Of a stretch of 64,000 bases of DNA, positions 27,024 to 36,983 are shown piece after piece. Within the stretch, counting starts at the first letter, position 1. Every line of letters starts with the position of its first letter. The DNA is from Rhodobacteraceae bacterium Alg238-R152. GTDB lineage: Bacteria; Pseudomonadota; Alphaproteobacteria; Rhodobacterales; Rhodobacteraceae. The position numbers were made by a program, and so were the translations under genes. The notes under the pieces are model-generated. The model had not been told where the DNA came from. It saw only the letters and a list, made by a program, of their open reading frames with translations, and made no database searches. The stretch covers positions 372,001-436,000 of the forward strand of contig UNRJ01000002.1 of the NCBI GenBank assembly GCA_900537125.1, given 5' to 3'.

Positions 27024-27040
27024 CTGACTAGTTTTGTCAG
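27024..27040. promoter_or_regulatory. operator-like palindrome upstream of di-haem peroxidase
   Basis: CTGAC-TAGTTTT-GTCAG, an imperfect 17-base palindrome. With the copy at 25785-25799 it suggests joint control of the locus by one iron-responsive repressor (Iron-Rhodo-box/IscR- or RirA-type control is the natural guess). Confidence 0.6.
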
Positions 27041-27096
27041 TTTTCTGCGCCTGTTTGTTGAGCGGGTCAACTGCCGTCTTGCCGCACCCCCAAAAA

Positions 27097-27124
27097 GCAA
27101 AAAGCCCCCGACGTGCGGGGGCTT
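27097..27124 (-). terminator. terminator of echA
   Basis: AAGCCCCC (102-109) pairs with GGGGGCTT (117-124), loop GACGTGC. Read on the minus strand it ends GGGGGCTTTTTG, a good U-run, 22 bases after the echA stop. Confidence 0.85.
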
Positions 27125-27145
27125 CTCAAAACTTTGTTAGAAGAA

Positions 27146-27922
27146 TCAGCGGTCGCGGAATTGCGCTTCGCGTTTTTCCATAAAGGCGGCCATGCCTTCT
27201 TTCTGATCTTCGGTCGCAAACAATGAGTGGAATGCGCGGCGTTCAAACAGCAGGCCTTCACGCAGGGAGCTTTCAAAGCTGCGGTTTACCGCCTCTTTGG
27301 CCGTGCGCGCGGCGATCAGAGATTTCTCCGCAATCTTCTGTGCGGCGCTCATGGTTTCTTCCATCAGCTTCTTGGCGGGCACAACCCGGCTTACAAGGCC
27401 AGACCGCTCCGCTTCTTCGGCGTTCATGAAGCGGCCGGTGAGGTTCATGTCCATGGATTTGGATTTGCCCACCGCGCGGGTCAGACGCTGGCTTCCGCCG
27501 ATGCCTGCAATCACGCCAAGATTGATCTCTGGCTGGCCAAATTTGGCTGTGTCAGAGGCGATGATGAAGTCACAGGCCATCGCCAATTCACAGCCACCAC
27601 CCAGAGCGTAGCCGGACACGGCTGCGATCACGGGCTTGCGGATGTCTTGGATACGGTCGCCAAACTCGGCAAACAGGTTGGAGAGGTTCACGTCCGCAAA
27701 GCTCATTGACGACATCTCTTTGATGTCGGCGCCTGCGGCAAAGGCTTTCTCTGAGCCCGTGATGACGATGCAGCGCACTTTGTCGTTGGCGTCGGCGCTT
27801 TCCAGGGCTTCCTGGAGTTCGCCAATCAGCTGCTGGCTCAGCGCGTTCAGTGCGTCTGGGCGGTTCAGCTTGATAAGGGCGACGTGGTCTTCGATATCGA
27901 CGATGATCGTCTCAAAAGCCAT
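27146..27922 (-). CDS. enoyl-CoA hydratase
   Basis: Crotonase-fold enzyme that hydrates trans-2-enoyl-CoA in beta-oxidation. 258 residues from [14 protein letters not shown]. The oxyanion-hole segments [10 protein letters not shown] and [15 protein letters not shown] are present. Both catalytic glutamates of rat enoyl-CoA hydratase have counterparts, in GGGCE and GQPEI. I prefer this ATG over one 15 bases upstream because it gives the standard length. In related genomes this gene sits between mutM and rpsT-dnaA; mutM adjoins it here but rpsT is about 34 kb away. Confidence 0.93.
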   Translation of the reverse strand: MAFETIIVDIEDHVALIKLNRPDALNALSQQLIGELQEALESADANDKVRCIVITGSEKAFAAGADIKEMSSMSFADVNLSNLFAEFGDRIQDIRKPVIAAVSGYALGGGCELAMACDFIIASDTAKFGQPEINLGVIAGIGGSQRLTRAVGKSKSMDMNLTGRFMNAEEAERSGLVSRVVPAKKLMEETMSAAQKIAEKSLIAARTAKEAVNRSFESSLREGLLFERRAFHSLFATEDQKEGMAAFMEKREAQFRDR

Positions 27923-27985
27923 GAGTACTGCTTTCATTGTTCCGGTCAGGAGTGATTCATTATCATTTGAGGAAGTTGGATCAAG

Positions 27986-28837
27986 CTATCTTTGGCATTG
28001 CGGGCAATAGAAAGACGAACGTCCAGACTGGGTGATTCGGCATATTTTGCTAGTGCAATCGGGGGTTTTGCACGGTTCTCCCTCCCGTCCGTAGACGTCA
28101 AAACTGTGTTGAAAATATCCCAGTTCGCCGTCGGCTTGGCGGAAGTCACGTAACGAACTTCCCCCCGCCTCAATGGCTTCCTGCAGCACTTGGCGGATGA
28201 TGGGCACAAGACTGTGTGCGCGCGCCTGCGAAATCGCCCCTGCTTTGCGCTTCGGCGCTATCCCTGCGCGAAAGAGGGCTTCGCAGACATAGATGTTGCC
28301 AAGGCCGGCCACGATGCGCTGATCTAGCAAGGCGGATTTGATGGGGGTGTTTTTACCTGCGAGCCGGTGAGCAAGGTAAGATTCGTGAAAATCATTGCCC
28401 AAAGGCTCGGGGCCAAGCTTGGCGATGAGCGGGTGTGTTTCGGTGTTGTCGCTCGGCAAAAGGTCCATGGCGCCAAAACGACGGGGATCGTTGAAGGTGA
28501 TGCGCGCGCCGTTGTGCATGTCAAACACCACATGGTCGTGTTTTTCGGCCTGTGGATGATCGTGGGCAAATTGTCCCAGGGGATCTCCAGAAACTGTCAT
28601 GCGGCCGGACATCCCGAGGTGGATCAGTAGCGACTCGTTGGTGTCGAGGTCCGCGAGGATGTATTTTGAGCGGCGGCGCAGTTGTGTGACCTTTGCTCCG
28701 GTGAGCCGTTCGGCCATGCGCTCAGGGAAGGGCCAACGCAAGTCGGGGCGATTGACTTGCGCACGTATAATTGTGGCCCCTTCCATGGCAGGTTGCAGGC
28801 CGCGACGCACAGTTTCAACTTCGGGCAGTTCAGGCAT
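27986..28837 (-). CDS. mutM: formamidopyrimidine-DNA glycosylase
   Basis: Base-excision repair bifunctional glycosylase/AP lyase removing 8-oxoguanine. The mature N-terminus [12 protein letters not shown] carries the catalytic Pro and Glu, which fixes the start at MPELPE rather than the in-frame codon 24 bases upstream. HLGMSGRM and the DNA-binding [17 protein letters not shown] helix are present. The C-terminal zinc finger reads CKTPDC...FYCPQCQR, the longer C-x4-C spacing common in alphaproteobacteria. 283 residues is normal. Divergent from ubiE. Confidence 0.96.
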   Translation of the reverse strand: MPELPEVETVRRGLQPAMEGATIIRAQVNRPDLRWPFPERMAERLTGAKVTQLRRRSKYILADLDTNESLLIHLGMSGRMTVSGDPLGQFAHDHPQAEKHDHVVFDMHNGARITFNDPRRFGAMDLLPSDNTETHPLIAKLGPEPLGNDFHESYLAHRLAGKNTPIKSALLDQRIVAGLGNIYVCEALFRAGIAPKRKAGAISQARAHSLVPIIRQVLQEAIEAGGSSLRDFRQADGELGYFQHSFDVYGREGEPCKTPDCTSKICRITQSGRSSFYCPQCQR

Positions 28838-28990
28838 TCCAACCTCTGAGTTCCAAGACAATCAGACCATGCGCGAGGTTGTTGGGAATTATCAAGCCAA
28901 GTTTTGCCCCGCGAAGCGAGTGCCAAATCAGCGCATTGTACCCGTTTGGACTGCCCTATATGAATGTGGCAACCAAGAGGATTTCGCATC

Positions 28991-29740
28991 ATGGCGGACA
29001 GCAATAACACCACCCATTTTGGCTTTGAAACCGTTCCAGAGGCTGAGAAGGCCGGGCGCGTTCAGGGCGTGTTTGGCTCGGTTGCCAGCAAATACGACAT
29101 TATGAACGATGTTATGTCGATGGGCATTCACCGCATCTGGAAAGACGCGATGATGGATTGGCTGGCGCCCCGTCCGGGGCAGAAGTTGTTGGATGTGGCC
29201 GGGGGTACTGGCGATGTGTCGTTCAAATTCTTGAAGCGGGCTGGTCATGGCCATGCCACCGTGTGTGATTTGACCGAACCGATGCTGGTTGCCGGTCGCC
29301 AGCGGGCTGAAGCGGATCACATGGCGGAGAGCCTGGACTGGGTGGTCGGTGACGCAATGTCGCTGCCGTTTGAGGACAGTACTTTTGATGTTTACACAAT
29401 CAGCTTTGGTATCCGGAATGTGACTCGGCCCCAAGAAGCGCTGAATGAGGCGTTTCGGGTGCTGAAGCCGGGCGGACGCTTGATGGTTTTGGAGTTTAGT
29501 CAGATCCCAAATGACATGATGCAGAAGGTCTATGACCTGTATTCATTCAACATCATTCCGCGCATGGGGCAGGCGATTGCCAATGATCGAGACAGCTATC
29601 AGTATCTGGTAGAGAGCATCCGTAAATTTCCGGATCAGGATACGTTCCTGGACATGGTAAAAGCTGCCGGATTTGAGAATGCGAAATATCGGAATCTGAC
29701 GATGGGCATTGCCGCGCTGCATTCGGGTTGGAAGCTGTGA
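28991..29740 (+). CDS. ubiE: ubiquinone/menaquinone biosynthesis C-methyltransferase UbiE
   Basis: SAM-dependent C-methylation of the ubiquinone ring precursor. Motifs: [22 protein letters not shown], the SAM-binding [13 protein letters not shown] and [24 protein letters not shown], which are UbiE signatures. 249 residues from [18 protein letters not shown] 28991 has AGAGGA 12 bases upstream. It overlaps ubiB by four bases (GTGA), so the two ubiquinone genes are coupled. Divergent from mutM across about 150 bases. Confidence 0.96.
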   Translation: MADSNNTTHFGFETVPEAEKAGRVQGVFGSVASKYDIMNDVMSMGIHRIWKDAMMDWLAPRPGQKLLDVAGGTGDVSFKFLKRAGHGHATVCDLTEPMLVAGRQRAEADHMAESLDWVVGDAMSLPFEDSTFDVYTISFGIRNVTRPQEALNEAFRVLKPGGRLMVLEFSQIPNDMMQKVYDLYSFNIIPRMGQAIANDRDSYQYLVESIRKFPDQDTFLDMVKAAGFENAKYRNLTMGIAALHSGWKL

Positions 29741-31275
29741 GAGGGCCGCACAATATTATCCGACTGATCCGCACGGGTGCCACGTTGGAGCGCACCGGGG
29801 CCATGACAGTGGTGATGGATGCATTTGAGGCGCCCCCATTGGTGCGTGTTGTGTTACGCGGATTGGTGTGGCCATTTCAATGGCTGGGCTACAAAGGCGA
29901 TCCTGAAGCCCCGCCTTTGCCACGGGCATTGACGGCGTTGGGGCCTGCCTACATCAAGTTTGGGCAGGTTCTGTCGACCCGCCCCGACGTAGTGGGAGGT
30001 GATCTGGCGGGTGAGCTGCGCGTGTTGCAGGACAAGCTGCCGCCGTTTGATTTGGCCACCGCCAAAGCAGAGGTTGAGTCCGAGCTTGGTCAGCCTGTTG
30101 ATGAGATATTCTCTGAGTTTTCGGAGCCGGTTGCGGCGGCGTCGATTGCGCAGGTGCATCGTGCGCGGTTGCGGGAAACCGGTGAAGAGGTTGCGGTAAA
30201 AATACTGCGGCCGGGGATTGAGAAGGCGTTTCGCAAAGACATTGATGCGTTTTACTTGGCCGCAAACACCATTGAACTATTGTCACCCGGCTCGCGCCGG
30301 TTGCGGCCACGGGATGTGATTGAGCATTTTGACCGGGGCGTGACATCGGAGCTGGATCTGCGTCTTGAGAGCGCAAATGCCAGTGAATATGCGGCCAATT
30401 CGGCGGAGGATCCGGGCTATCAGGTGCCTGCCATTCAGTGGGAACATTCCGCACGGCGGGTGATGACGTTGGGCTGGGCCGAAGGCGCGCCAATTGGCGA
30501 CAACGACGCGTTGGATGCAGCGGGGCATGATCGTCATGCGCTGGGCAGCCGGATTTTGGAACTGTTCCTGAACCATGCCTTACGCGATGGGTATTTCCAT
30601 GCTGACATGCATCAGGGCAACATGAAGGTTGCGGCCAACGGGGACATCATTGTCTATGATTTTGGTATCATGGGTTACATCGACGAGTACACTCGGCGGG
30701 TCTATGCGGAAATTCTCTACGGCTTCATTCAGCGGGATTACAAGCGTGTGGCCGAGGTGCATTTTGAAGCGGGCTATGTGCCTGCGGATCAGGATGTGGA
30801 CGAGTTTGCGCGGGCATTGCGGGCGGTGGGTGAGCCGATTTTTGGCATGGACGCGACTCGGATTTCGATGGGGCGGTTGTTGAGCTACCTGTTTGAGGTC
30901 ACCGAACGGTTTGGCATGGGGACGCGCACTGAGTTGATCCTGCTGCAGCGCACCATGGTGGTGGTTGAAGGGGTGGCGCGATCGCTGGACCCCCGTGTGA
31001 ATATATGGGATGTGGCGAAGCCGGTGGTGTCTGACTACATCAAGGAGAGCATTGGGCCGCGGGCAATGTTGAGCGATTTGGCCAAGACAGCGCGGGTTTT
31101 GTCGCGCTTTGGTCCACGATTGCCTGCGATGGTCGAGGCGGCATTGATTGCGCAGTCTGAGGACAAGCCAGAGGTCAAGCGGGCTGTGTGGCCTTGGGTG
31201 GTATCCGGGATCGGACTGGGCGTCGTTTGTGGTGCCTTTGCGACATTGGCTGTGGGTTTTGTGATGTGGAGCTAG
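29737..31275 (+). CDS. ubiB: ubiquinone biosynthesis protein UbiB (ABC1/ADCK kinase-like)
   Basis: Membrane-associated atypical kinase/ATPase needed for ubiquinone synthesis. The KxGQ motif ([13 protein letters not shown]), the Ala-rich loop [22 protein letters not shown] and [10 protein letters not shown] (catalytic and metal residues) are present. A C-terminal hydrophobic anchor ([22 protein letters not shown]) closes the 512 residues. GTG 29737 is chosen because it overlaps the ubiE stop. Terminated by a strong hairpin shared with dapA. Confidence 0.95.
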   Translation: MRGPHNIIRLIRTGATLERTGAMTVVMDAFEAPPLVRVVLRGLVWPFQWLGYKGDPEAPPLPRALTALGPAYIKFGQVLSTRPDVVGGDLAGELRVLQDKLPPFDLATAKAEVESELGQPVDEIFSEFSEPVAAASIAQVHRARLRETGEEVAVKILRPGIEKAFRKDIDAFYLAANTIELLSPGSRRLRPRDVIEHFDRGVTSELDLRLESANASEYAANSAEDPGYQVPAIQWEHSARRVMTLGWAEGAPIGDNDALDAAGHDRHALGSRILELFLNHALRDGYFHADMHQGNMKVAANGDIIVYDFGIMGYIDEYTRRVYAEILYGFIQRDYKRVAEVHFEAGYVPADQDVDEFARALRAVGEPIFGMDATRISMGRLLSYLFEVTERFGMGTRTELILLQRTMVVVEGVARSLDPRVNIWDVAKPVVSDYIKESIGPRAMLSDLAKTARVLSRFGPRLPAMVEAALIAQSEDKPEVKRAVWPWVVSGIGLGVVCGAFATLAVGFVMWS

Positions 31276-31302
31276 GCGCTTTCCTAATCCACAAGATGTG
31301 AA

Positions 31303-31332
31303 AAAGGCGCCCGGTGGGCGCCTTTCCTTTTT
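31303..31332. terminator. bidirectional terminator between ubiB and dapA
   Basis: Perfect 10-base stem AAAGGCGCCC / GGGCGCCTTT with GGT loop, a U-rich tail on the plus strand and an A-run on the other side to serve the minus strand. It lies between convergent ubiB and dapA. Confidence 0.9.
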
Positions 31333-31361
31333 GAGGTATAGACCTCAGAAGTAGTGCTGTC

Positions 31362-32234
31362 TTACAGCAGACCTGCGTGTGCCATGGCAGCGTCGATCTG
31401 TGCCTTGGTGGCATCTGTCAGACCGGTCAGTGGCAGGCGGACTTCTTCGTTGCACATGCCAAGACGGGACATGGCGTATTTGGCGCCAACCAGACCCGGC
31501 TCCACAAAGATGGCTTCGTGCAGCGGCATCAGCTTGTCCTGATATTCCAGCGCTTTGGCGTAGTCGCCTGCCAGCATGGCGGCCTGGAACTCGGCACAGA
31601 GTTTTGGCGCTACGTTGGCTGTCACGGAAATGCAGCCCACACCACCGTGTGCGTTGAAACCCAGTGCTGTGGCGTCTTCGCCGGACAGCTGGATGAAGTC
31701 AGCACCACAGGACGCACGCTGTTGGCTTGGGCGGGCCAGATCGCCCGTCGCGTCTTTCACACCCACAATACGTGGCAGTTTGGCCAGCTCACCCATGGTT
31801 TCTGGGGTCATGTCGACAACAGAACGACCTGGGATGTTGTAGATGATGATCGGCAGCTCGCAGCAATCATGCACGGCGGTAAAATGCGCGATCAGACCAC
31901 GTTGGGTGGGTTTGTTGTAGTACGGTGTCACCACGAGGATGCCGTCAGCGCCAACTTTTTCAGCGTGCTGGGCAAAACGAATGGCTTCCAACGTATTGTT
32001 GGAACCAGCGCCAGCAATCACTGGCACGCGGCCAGCGGCGGCTTTCACCACTTCGCTCACCATAGTTTCGTGCTCTTCGTGGCTCAGCGTTGGGCTTTCA
32101 CCGGTGGTGCCCACGGGCACAAAGCCATTGGTGCCTTCACCAATGTGCCACTCGACGATCTTTTTGAGCGTTTCCAAATCCAGCTCGCCGTTCGTAAACG
32201 GCGTGATGAGTGCGGGGTAGGACCCTTTGAACAT
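31362..32234 (-). CDS. dapA: 4-hydroxy-tetrahydrodipicolinate synthase
   Basis: First committed step of lysine/diaminopimelate synthesis: condenses pyruvate with aspartate semialdehyde. 290-residue TIM barrel with [14 protein letters not shown], the Tyr of [21 protein letters not shown] and the Schiff-base Lys in [11 protein letters not shown]. Divergent from the lytic transglycosylase gene, so both cell-wall genes share the ~160-base gap. No smpB is adjacent. Confidence 0.96.
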   Translation of the reverse strand: MFKGSYPALITPFTNGELDLETLKKIVEWHIGEGTNGFVPVGTTGESPTLSHEEHETMVSEVVKAAAGRVPVIAGAGSNNTLEAIRFAQHAEKVGADGILVVTPYYNKPTQRGLIAHFTAVHDCCELPIIIYNIPGRSVVDMTPETMGELAKLPRIVGVKDATGDLARPSQQRASCGADFIQLSGEDATALGFNAHGGVGCISVTANVAPKLCAEFQAAMLAGDYAKALEYQDKLMPLHEAIFVEPGLVGAKYAMSRLGMCNEEVRLPLTGLTDATKAQIDAAMAHAGLL

Positions 32235-32397
32235 GGCACGCTCCTTTTTATGCGTAGCTGGGCGGAATTGCCCATGGTGTTAAACCGCGCGGACCCTAGC
32301 GGGAAGTTGCCCACTTGCCAAGATTGTGAGTTGAGGCCATCGGGTGCGCGGCGTATCTTGCGGGTTCTATCCTGTCTGGCATAGGAAAATGCAAGCC

Positions 32398-34347
32398 ATG
32401 TTGCGTCTTTTTCTGACTCTGTTTGTGGCCTTGCTGGTCGCTGTTCCCGCAAATGCACAGTTTCGCGATGAGCTCCGGTCCGCGATGACGTCTGTTCGTG
32501 CCAAGGATTGGGATGGCGCGGCCAAGGCGGTGCGCGAGACCGATCAAGTGACACGCGATATTGTGGAGTGGCATCGACTACGCGCGGGCGAAGGTTCGGC
32601 GGACCAGGTTTTGGCGTTTTTGGATCGACGCGGTGATTGGCCGGGATTGCCATATCTGCGCAAACAATCGGAAGCCGTGTTTGACGAGGTAAGCGATGAA
32701 ATGGCGCTGTCGTTCTTTGTGCATGGTCCCGCGCAGACCGCAGAAGGGGCGCTGGCGCAGGCCAAAGTTCTTAAGCAGGCGGGCGAGGATGGTGCGGCAC
32801 AGGCCACGATTGTGGAAGCTTGGCGCACCATGGCGATGAACGGCACCACCAAGGCGGATTACCTTGCGCGTTATGGTGATTTGCTGAAGCCACATCACAC
32901 CGCCCGGTTGGACGCGATGGTGTGGAAGGACTGGACCTCCAATTCGGAAGCGATGTATGCGCATGTACCTGAGGGCTGGGTGGCGTTGGCCAAGGCACGA
33001 CTTGGGTTGCGGGCGATGGCCAAAGGTGTGGACGGCTTGATTGCCGCCGTGCCGGACAGTTTGCAGGATGATCCGGGGTTAGCACACGAGCGGTTTGTCT
33101 GGCGGCATCGCAAAGACCGCAACGACAGCGCCATTGAGCTGATCCTGGCGCGTAGCAAAGCGGGCACGTTGGGCGAGCCAGAGGAATGGGCCCCTCGTCG
33201 GCGGTCGTTGATCCGCAATCAGATGCGGGCGGGGAATTACAAGACGGCCTATGCGCTGGCAGCGACGCATAAGCTGACACCAGATGCGGGCTATGCCTAT
33301 TCGGATTGTGAGTGGCTGGCGGGGTATCTGGCATTGCGGTTTTTGGACCGTCCGGAGGAAGCCGCGGCACACTTCCTGAATTTTGCCCAGTCGGTGGAAA
33401 CGCCAATTTCGCTTGGGCGCGCGGGTTATTGGATGGGCCGTGCCTATGAGGCGATGGGTGACACAGCCATCGCGCAGCAGGCCTATGTGGCAGGTGGCGC
33501 GCATCAGACCAGTTTTTATGGGCTATTGGCGGCGGAAAAGGCGGGGATTGCGCATGATCCGGCTTTGTCGGGGCAAGAGCGCTTTCCGGACTGGCAGAAT
33601 GCAAGCTGGACCACATCGAGCGTGCACAAGGCGGCGCGGACCTTGCTGGCAGCGGGTGAGTTGAGCCTTGCAGAGCGGTTTTGGGTGCATCTGAGCGAGA
33701 CGCAGGATCGCACGGGTCTTGGTCAGTTGGGTCAGATGGCGCTTGATCTTGGGCAACCGCACATCGGGGTGATGCTTGGCAAGCAGATGGTGCGCATGGG
33801 CGTGACCCTGCCGGGGCCATATTATCCGCTGCATCCGTTGGTCGATCAGAAGCTGCCCGTGTCGGATGAGCTGTCTTTGGCAATTGCGCGGCGGGAGAGT
33901 GAATTTGACCCGGTGGTGGTGAGCCATGCCGGTGCGCGGGGTTTGATGCAGTTGATGCCGGGCACGGCGCGCGATGTGTCTGCGGAGATTGGCGAGGTCT
34001 ATGTGCTCGGCAACCTGACTTCTGATCCCGGATATAACGCGCGACTCGGTAGTGCTTACCTGGCGGGATTGGCGGAGCGGTTTGATGGCAATATCATCAT
34101 GATTTCGGCGGGCTACAATGCAGGGCCACATCGTCCCACACGCTGGATGGCGGGCAATGGCGATCCGCGTGGCGGGACTGTTGAGGCGATGATCGATTGG
34201 ATCGAGATGATCCCGTTCAACGAAACCCGCAACTATGTGATGCGGGTGGCGGAGAGCCTGCCGGTCTATCGTGCGCGACTGGGTAAAGACCCGCATCCAG
34301 TGTCGTTTGGCGAAGAGATCACTGGCGGCACGATAAAGGTGCGATAA
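32398..34347 (+). CDS. soluble lytic murein transglycosylase
   Basis: Periplasmic enzyme cleaving the MurNAc-GlcNAc bond of peptidoglycan with anhydro-MurNAc formation. Signal peptide MLRLFLTLFVALLVAVPANAQ, then a long alpha-superhelical region of TPR-like repeats, and a C-terminal SLT catalytic domain (AIARRESEFDPVVVSHAGA with the catalytic Glu, GLMQLMPGTA, ISAGYNAGP). 649 residues from ATG 32398; ATG 32389 is possible but too close to AGGA. It stands alone, divergent from dapA and five bases from the convergent transporter gene. Confidence 0.94.
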   Translation: MLRLFLTLFVALLVAVPANAQFRDELRSAMTSVRAKDWDGAAKAVRETDQVTRDIVEWHRLRAGEGSADQVLAFLDRRGDWPGLPYLRKQSEAVFDEVSDEMALSFFVHGPAQTAEGALAQAKVLKQAGEDGAAQATIVEAWRTMAMNGTTKADYLARYGDLLKPHHTARLDAMVWKDWTSNSEAMYAHVPEGWVALAKARLGLRAMAKGVDGLIAAVPDSLQDDPGLAHERFVWRHRKDRNDSAIELILARSKAGTLGEPEEWAPRRRSLIRNQMRAGNYKTAYALAATHKLTPDAGYAYSDCEWLAGYLALRFLDRPEEAAAHFLNFAQSVETPISLGRAGYWMGRAYEAMGDTAIAQQAYVAGGAHQTSFYGLLAAEKAGIAHDPALSGQERFPDWQNASWTTSSVHKAARTLLAAGELSLAERFWVHLSETQDRTGLGQLGQMALDLGQPHIGVMLGKQMVRMGVTLPGPYYPLHPLVDQKLPVSDELSLAIARRESEFDPVVVSHAGARGLMQLMPGTARDVSAEIGEVYVLGNLTSDPGYNARLGSAYLAGLAERFDGNIIMISAGYNAGPHRPTRWMAGNGDPRGGTVEAMIDWIEMIPFNETRNYVMRVAESLPVYRARLGKDPHPVSFGEEITGGTIKVR

Positions 34348-34351
34348 GTTC

Positions 34352-35218
34352 TTAGGTGGATTGGCGTTCTCGCCACCAGGTGAACAGCCCAGCAGCCAGC
34401 ACAATGCCCGCGCCAATGGCCACGTTTAGGCGCAGGGTTTCGCCAAAGGCGGCCATGCCAAGCGCGGCTGCAAAGGGCAGTTGCAGGTAGGCGAAGGGTT
34501 GCACGGCGCTGGCCTCGGCCACTTCGTAGGTGCGGATCAGAAGCCAGTGGCCAAAGACGCCGGTGCAGCACAGGATGCCCATCCAAATCCAGTTGCTGCC
34601 TGAAATGGGCTCCCAGAAAAACACGCCAATGGCGGTCATGACAACACAGCCAACGACTCCAGTGTAGAAGAAGCTGGTTTGTGAGGTGTCGCCGCGGGCC
34701 ACGTAGCGAGTCATCAGGCCGTAGACGGCAAACATCAGTGCGCCAACAAGCGGCACAATGGCGGCGGGGCTGAAAACACCGGAGCCGGGTTGCAGGATGA
34801 TCAGGACACCAATGGCCCCAACGCCGATCGCGGCCCAGCGCCGCCATCCAACACGCTCTCCCAAAATGGGGCCAGACAAGGCCGCAATCATCAGCGGGTA
34901 GCAGATGAAGATGGCGTGGGTTTCTGTGAGGCCGAGCAGGGTGAAAGCCACAACAGTCACGCAGATTTCGAGTGCCAACAGCGCGCCGCGCCCAATTTGC
35001 AGGAGGGGAAATTTGGTGCGCGCTACTGCTTTGATGCCACCGGGTTGGCGGGAAGACAGCGCGATGACAAACAGCGCAAAAAACCAGTAGCGGATCATCA
35101 CCACCAGGTAGGTGTTGTATTCGCTTGCCAAGTGGCGGGAGATGCCATCTTGCAGCGCGAAGACCAGCGTGGTGAGCGACATCAACATAATGCCAAGGCG
35201 GTTGTTTGGCTCAGTCAT
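34352..35218 (-). CDS. DMT superfamily transporter (EamA)
   Basis: Inner-membrane permease of 288 residues with about ten hydrophobic segments arranged as two EamA repeats; substrate unknown. ATG 35218 overlaps the mnmD stop by four bases (ATGA), which supports this start over one 18 bases further upstream. It is probably co-transcribed with mnmD, but no functional link is evident. Confidence 0.88.
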   Translation of the reverse strand: MTEPNNRLGIMLMSLTTLVFALQDGISRHLASEYNTYLVVMIRYWFFALFVIALSSRQPGGIKAVARTKFPLLQIGRGALLALEICVTVVAFTLLGLTETHAIFICYPLMIAALSGPILGERVGWRRWAAIGVGAIGVLIILQPGSGVFSPAAIVPLVGALMFAVYGLMTRYVARGDTSQTSFFYTGVVGCVVMTAIGVFFWEPISGSNWIWMGILCCTGVFGHWLLIRTYEVAEASAVQPFAYLQLPFAAALGMAAFGETLRLNVAIGAGIVLAAGLFTWWRERQST

Positions 35219-35892
35219 GCGGCGGGCTTTGCACATTGGGTCATGTGGCGCTTGCGACCAAATCCCGGGGTGCGGGTGACGGTAAAACCTGCGGCCTCGA
35301 GGTTGCGGCGCACAAAGCCTGCGGCGGTATAGGTTGCGGCGGTGCCGCCTGCTTTGGTGTGTGTGCCCACTTGAGCCATAAGGTCTTTATCCCAGAGTTC
35401 CGCGTTTTTTGCGGGGGAAAAGCCGTCTAAGAACCATGCGTCTGCTTCAAAGCTTTGTGCCGCAAGGGTTTCGCGGGCGTCGCCGATCACTACGCGGGCC
35501 TGGATGCCTTCTAGCGTGGCGAGAGTTTGGTCTTCGGCGTAGGCGGTTATAAGGCGGGTGGCATAGTTGCTCAGTTCCGGAAAGGCGGTGAGGGCCTTCT
35601 GCATTTCTGCAGCGCTCATCGGGAAGGCTTCAAAGGTGGTGAAGCTCAGCGTCGAGGTTTGGCCGCTCTCCTCCCAAGCCTTCCAGACCGTCAGCAGGTT
35701 GAGGCCGGTACCAAAGCCCAGCTCGGCAATGTGAAAGCCGGAGGCAAAGCGTGCAGGCAATTGGTTGCCGTCCAGAAACACATGGCGCGTTTCGGCCAGC
35801 CCGTTGTCGAGGCTGAAATATGGGTCATCAAACCGGGTGGACACCGGGATGAGGTTGTCTCGCCAATCGAGATCCGCGTGCTGGTTGCTCAT
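35215..35892 (-). CDS. mnmD: tRNA 5-methylaminomethyl-2-thiouridine methyltransferase MnmD
   Basis: SAM-dependent methyltransferase for the last step of mnm5s2U34 synthesis in tRNA. In E. coli this is the N-terminal half of bifunctional MnmC. PYFSLDNGLAETRHVFLDGN, the SAM site ELGFGTGLNLL and DAWFLDGFSPAKNAELW are family signatures. 225 residues from MSNQHADLDWRDNL; the frame runs far upstream as Pro/Arg-rich shadow sequence, which I exclude. The FAD-dependent partner lies divergently 57 bases away, so the pair looks like a split MnmC. Confidence 0.9.
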   Translation of the reverse strand: MSNQHADLDWRDNLIPVSTRFDDPYFSLDNGLAETRHVFLDGNQLPARFASGFHIAELGFGTGLNLLTVWKAWEESGQTSTLSFTTFEAFPMSAAEMQKALTAFPELSNYATRLITAYAEDQTLATLEGIQARVVIGDARETLAAQSFEADAWFLDGFSPAKNAELWDKDLMAQVGTHTKAGGTAATYTAAGFVRRNLEAAGFTVTRTPGFGRKRHMTQCAKPAA

Positions 35893-35948
35893 GTCGCTTT
35901 GCCTTATGGAGGTGACGGCGCATTTGAGCACAAAAAAGAGGATTGGCA

Positions 35949-36983
35949 ATGGTGGACGTGACCGTGATGGGAGCCGGAGCTTTTGGGCTTTCCGTGGCCT
36001 GGGCCTGTGCCAAGCGGGGCGCAAAGGTGCGGGTGATTGACCCCGGCGGCGTTGGGGCGGGGGCGAGTGGTGGCGTGGTTGGCGCGTTGGCACCACATAC
36101 ACCTGAGAATTGGAACGTGAAAAAGGCGTTTCAGTTTGAGAGCCTCATCATGGCGGAAGGCTGGTGGGCCGACGTTGAGGCTGCTGGTGGCGTGCGTGCG
36201 GGTTATGGGCGCACAGGTCGTATTCAGCCGGTGAAAGACGCGCGGGCATTGGAGCTGGCACAGGCACGGGCGGAGAGCGCCAAAGAGCTGTGGCAGGGCA
36301 AGGCGCAGTGGCAGGTTGTAGCGCGGGATTCGCTTGGAGATTGGGCGGCGGAAAGCCCAACAGGGTGGCTGATTCATGACACGTTGAGTGGGCGCATGTT
36401 TCCCCGTCGTGCCTGTGCGGCTTTGGCGGCCGCCTTGCAGGCTAGGGGCGGTGAAATCCTCTCTGATGGGGATCCGGTGGGGACGGTGGTTTGGGCCACG
36501 GGCTGGCAAGGGTTGCTCGAGTTGTCCGAGGACATCGGCAAACCTGTGGGCAATGGCGTGAAGGGGCAGGCGGCGTTGCTGCGGTTGGATCAATCCACCG
36601 CGCCGCAACTGTTTGCGGATGCGGTGCACATCATTCCACATGCGGACGGCACTGTTGCGATTGGCTCCACCAGCGAGCGCGACTTTGACGACCCGACCAG
36701 CACGGATGCACAATTGGACGATGTCTTGGCGCGGGCCTATGCGGCGGTGCCTGTCTTGAAAGAAGCGGAAGTTATCGAGCGCTGGGCAGGGGTGCGCCCG
36801 CGTGCCAAAAGCCGTGCACCAATGTTGGGGCGTCACCCAACCCGTGAGGGTGCATTCATTGCCAACGGTGGATTCAAGATAGGCTTTGGTATGGGACCAA
36901 AAGCTGGTGAAGTGATGGCTGATCTGGTGTTGGATGGTCGGGACGAGATTCCAGAGGCATTCCGTCCCGAAGCTTCGCTTTAA
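35949..36983 (+). CDS. FAD-dependent oxidoreductase (DAO family, possible MnmC oxidase half)
   Basis: 344-residue glycine-oxidase/D-amino-acid-oxidase fold: N-terminal FAD-binding VMGAGAFGLSVAWACAKRG and C-terminal GVRPRAKSRAPMLGRHP...GMGPKAGEVMADL. The closest functional guess is removal of the carboxymethyl group from cmnm5U34 in tRNA, because it sits divergently beside mnmD. A separate amino-acid oxidase role cannot be excluded. I use ATG 35949, preceded by AGAGGA; a TTG two codons earlier is less likely. It overlaps the convergent FMN reductase gene by four bases. Confidence 0.8.
   Translation: MVDVTVMGAGAFGLSVAWACAKRGAKVRVIDPGGVGAGASGGVVGALAPHTPENWNVKKAFQFESLIMAEGWWADVEAAGGVRAGYGRTGRIQPVKDARALELAQARAESAKELWQGKAQWQVVARDSLGDWAAESPTGWLIHDTLSGRMFPRRACAALAAALQARGGEILSDGDPVGTVVWATGWQGLLELSEDIGKPVGNGVKGQAALLRLDQSTAPQLFADAVHIIPHADGTVAIGSTSERDFDDPTSTDAQLDDVLARAYAAVPVLKEAEVIERWAGVRPRAKSRAPMLGRHPTREGAFIANGGFKIGFGMGPKAGEVMADLVLDGRDEIPEAFRPEASL

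Noticed and set aside
32771-33883. 370-codon open frame on the minus strand
   Set aside because: Pro/Arg/Ser-rich antisense shadow of the lytic transglycosylase gene.
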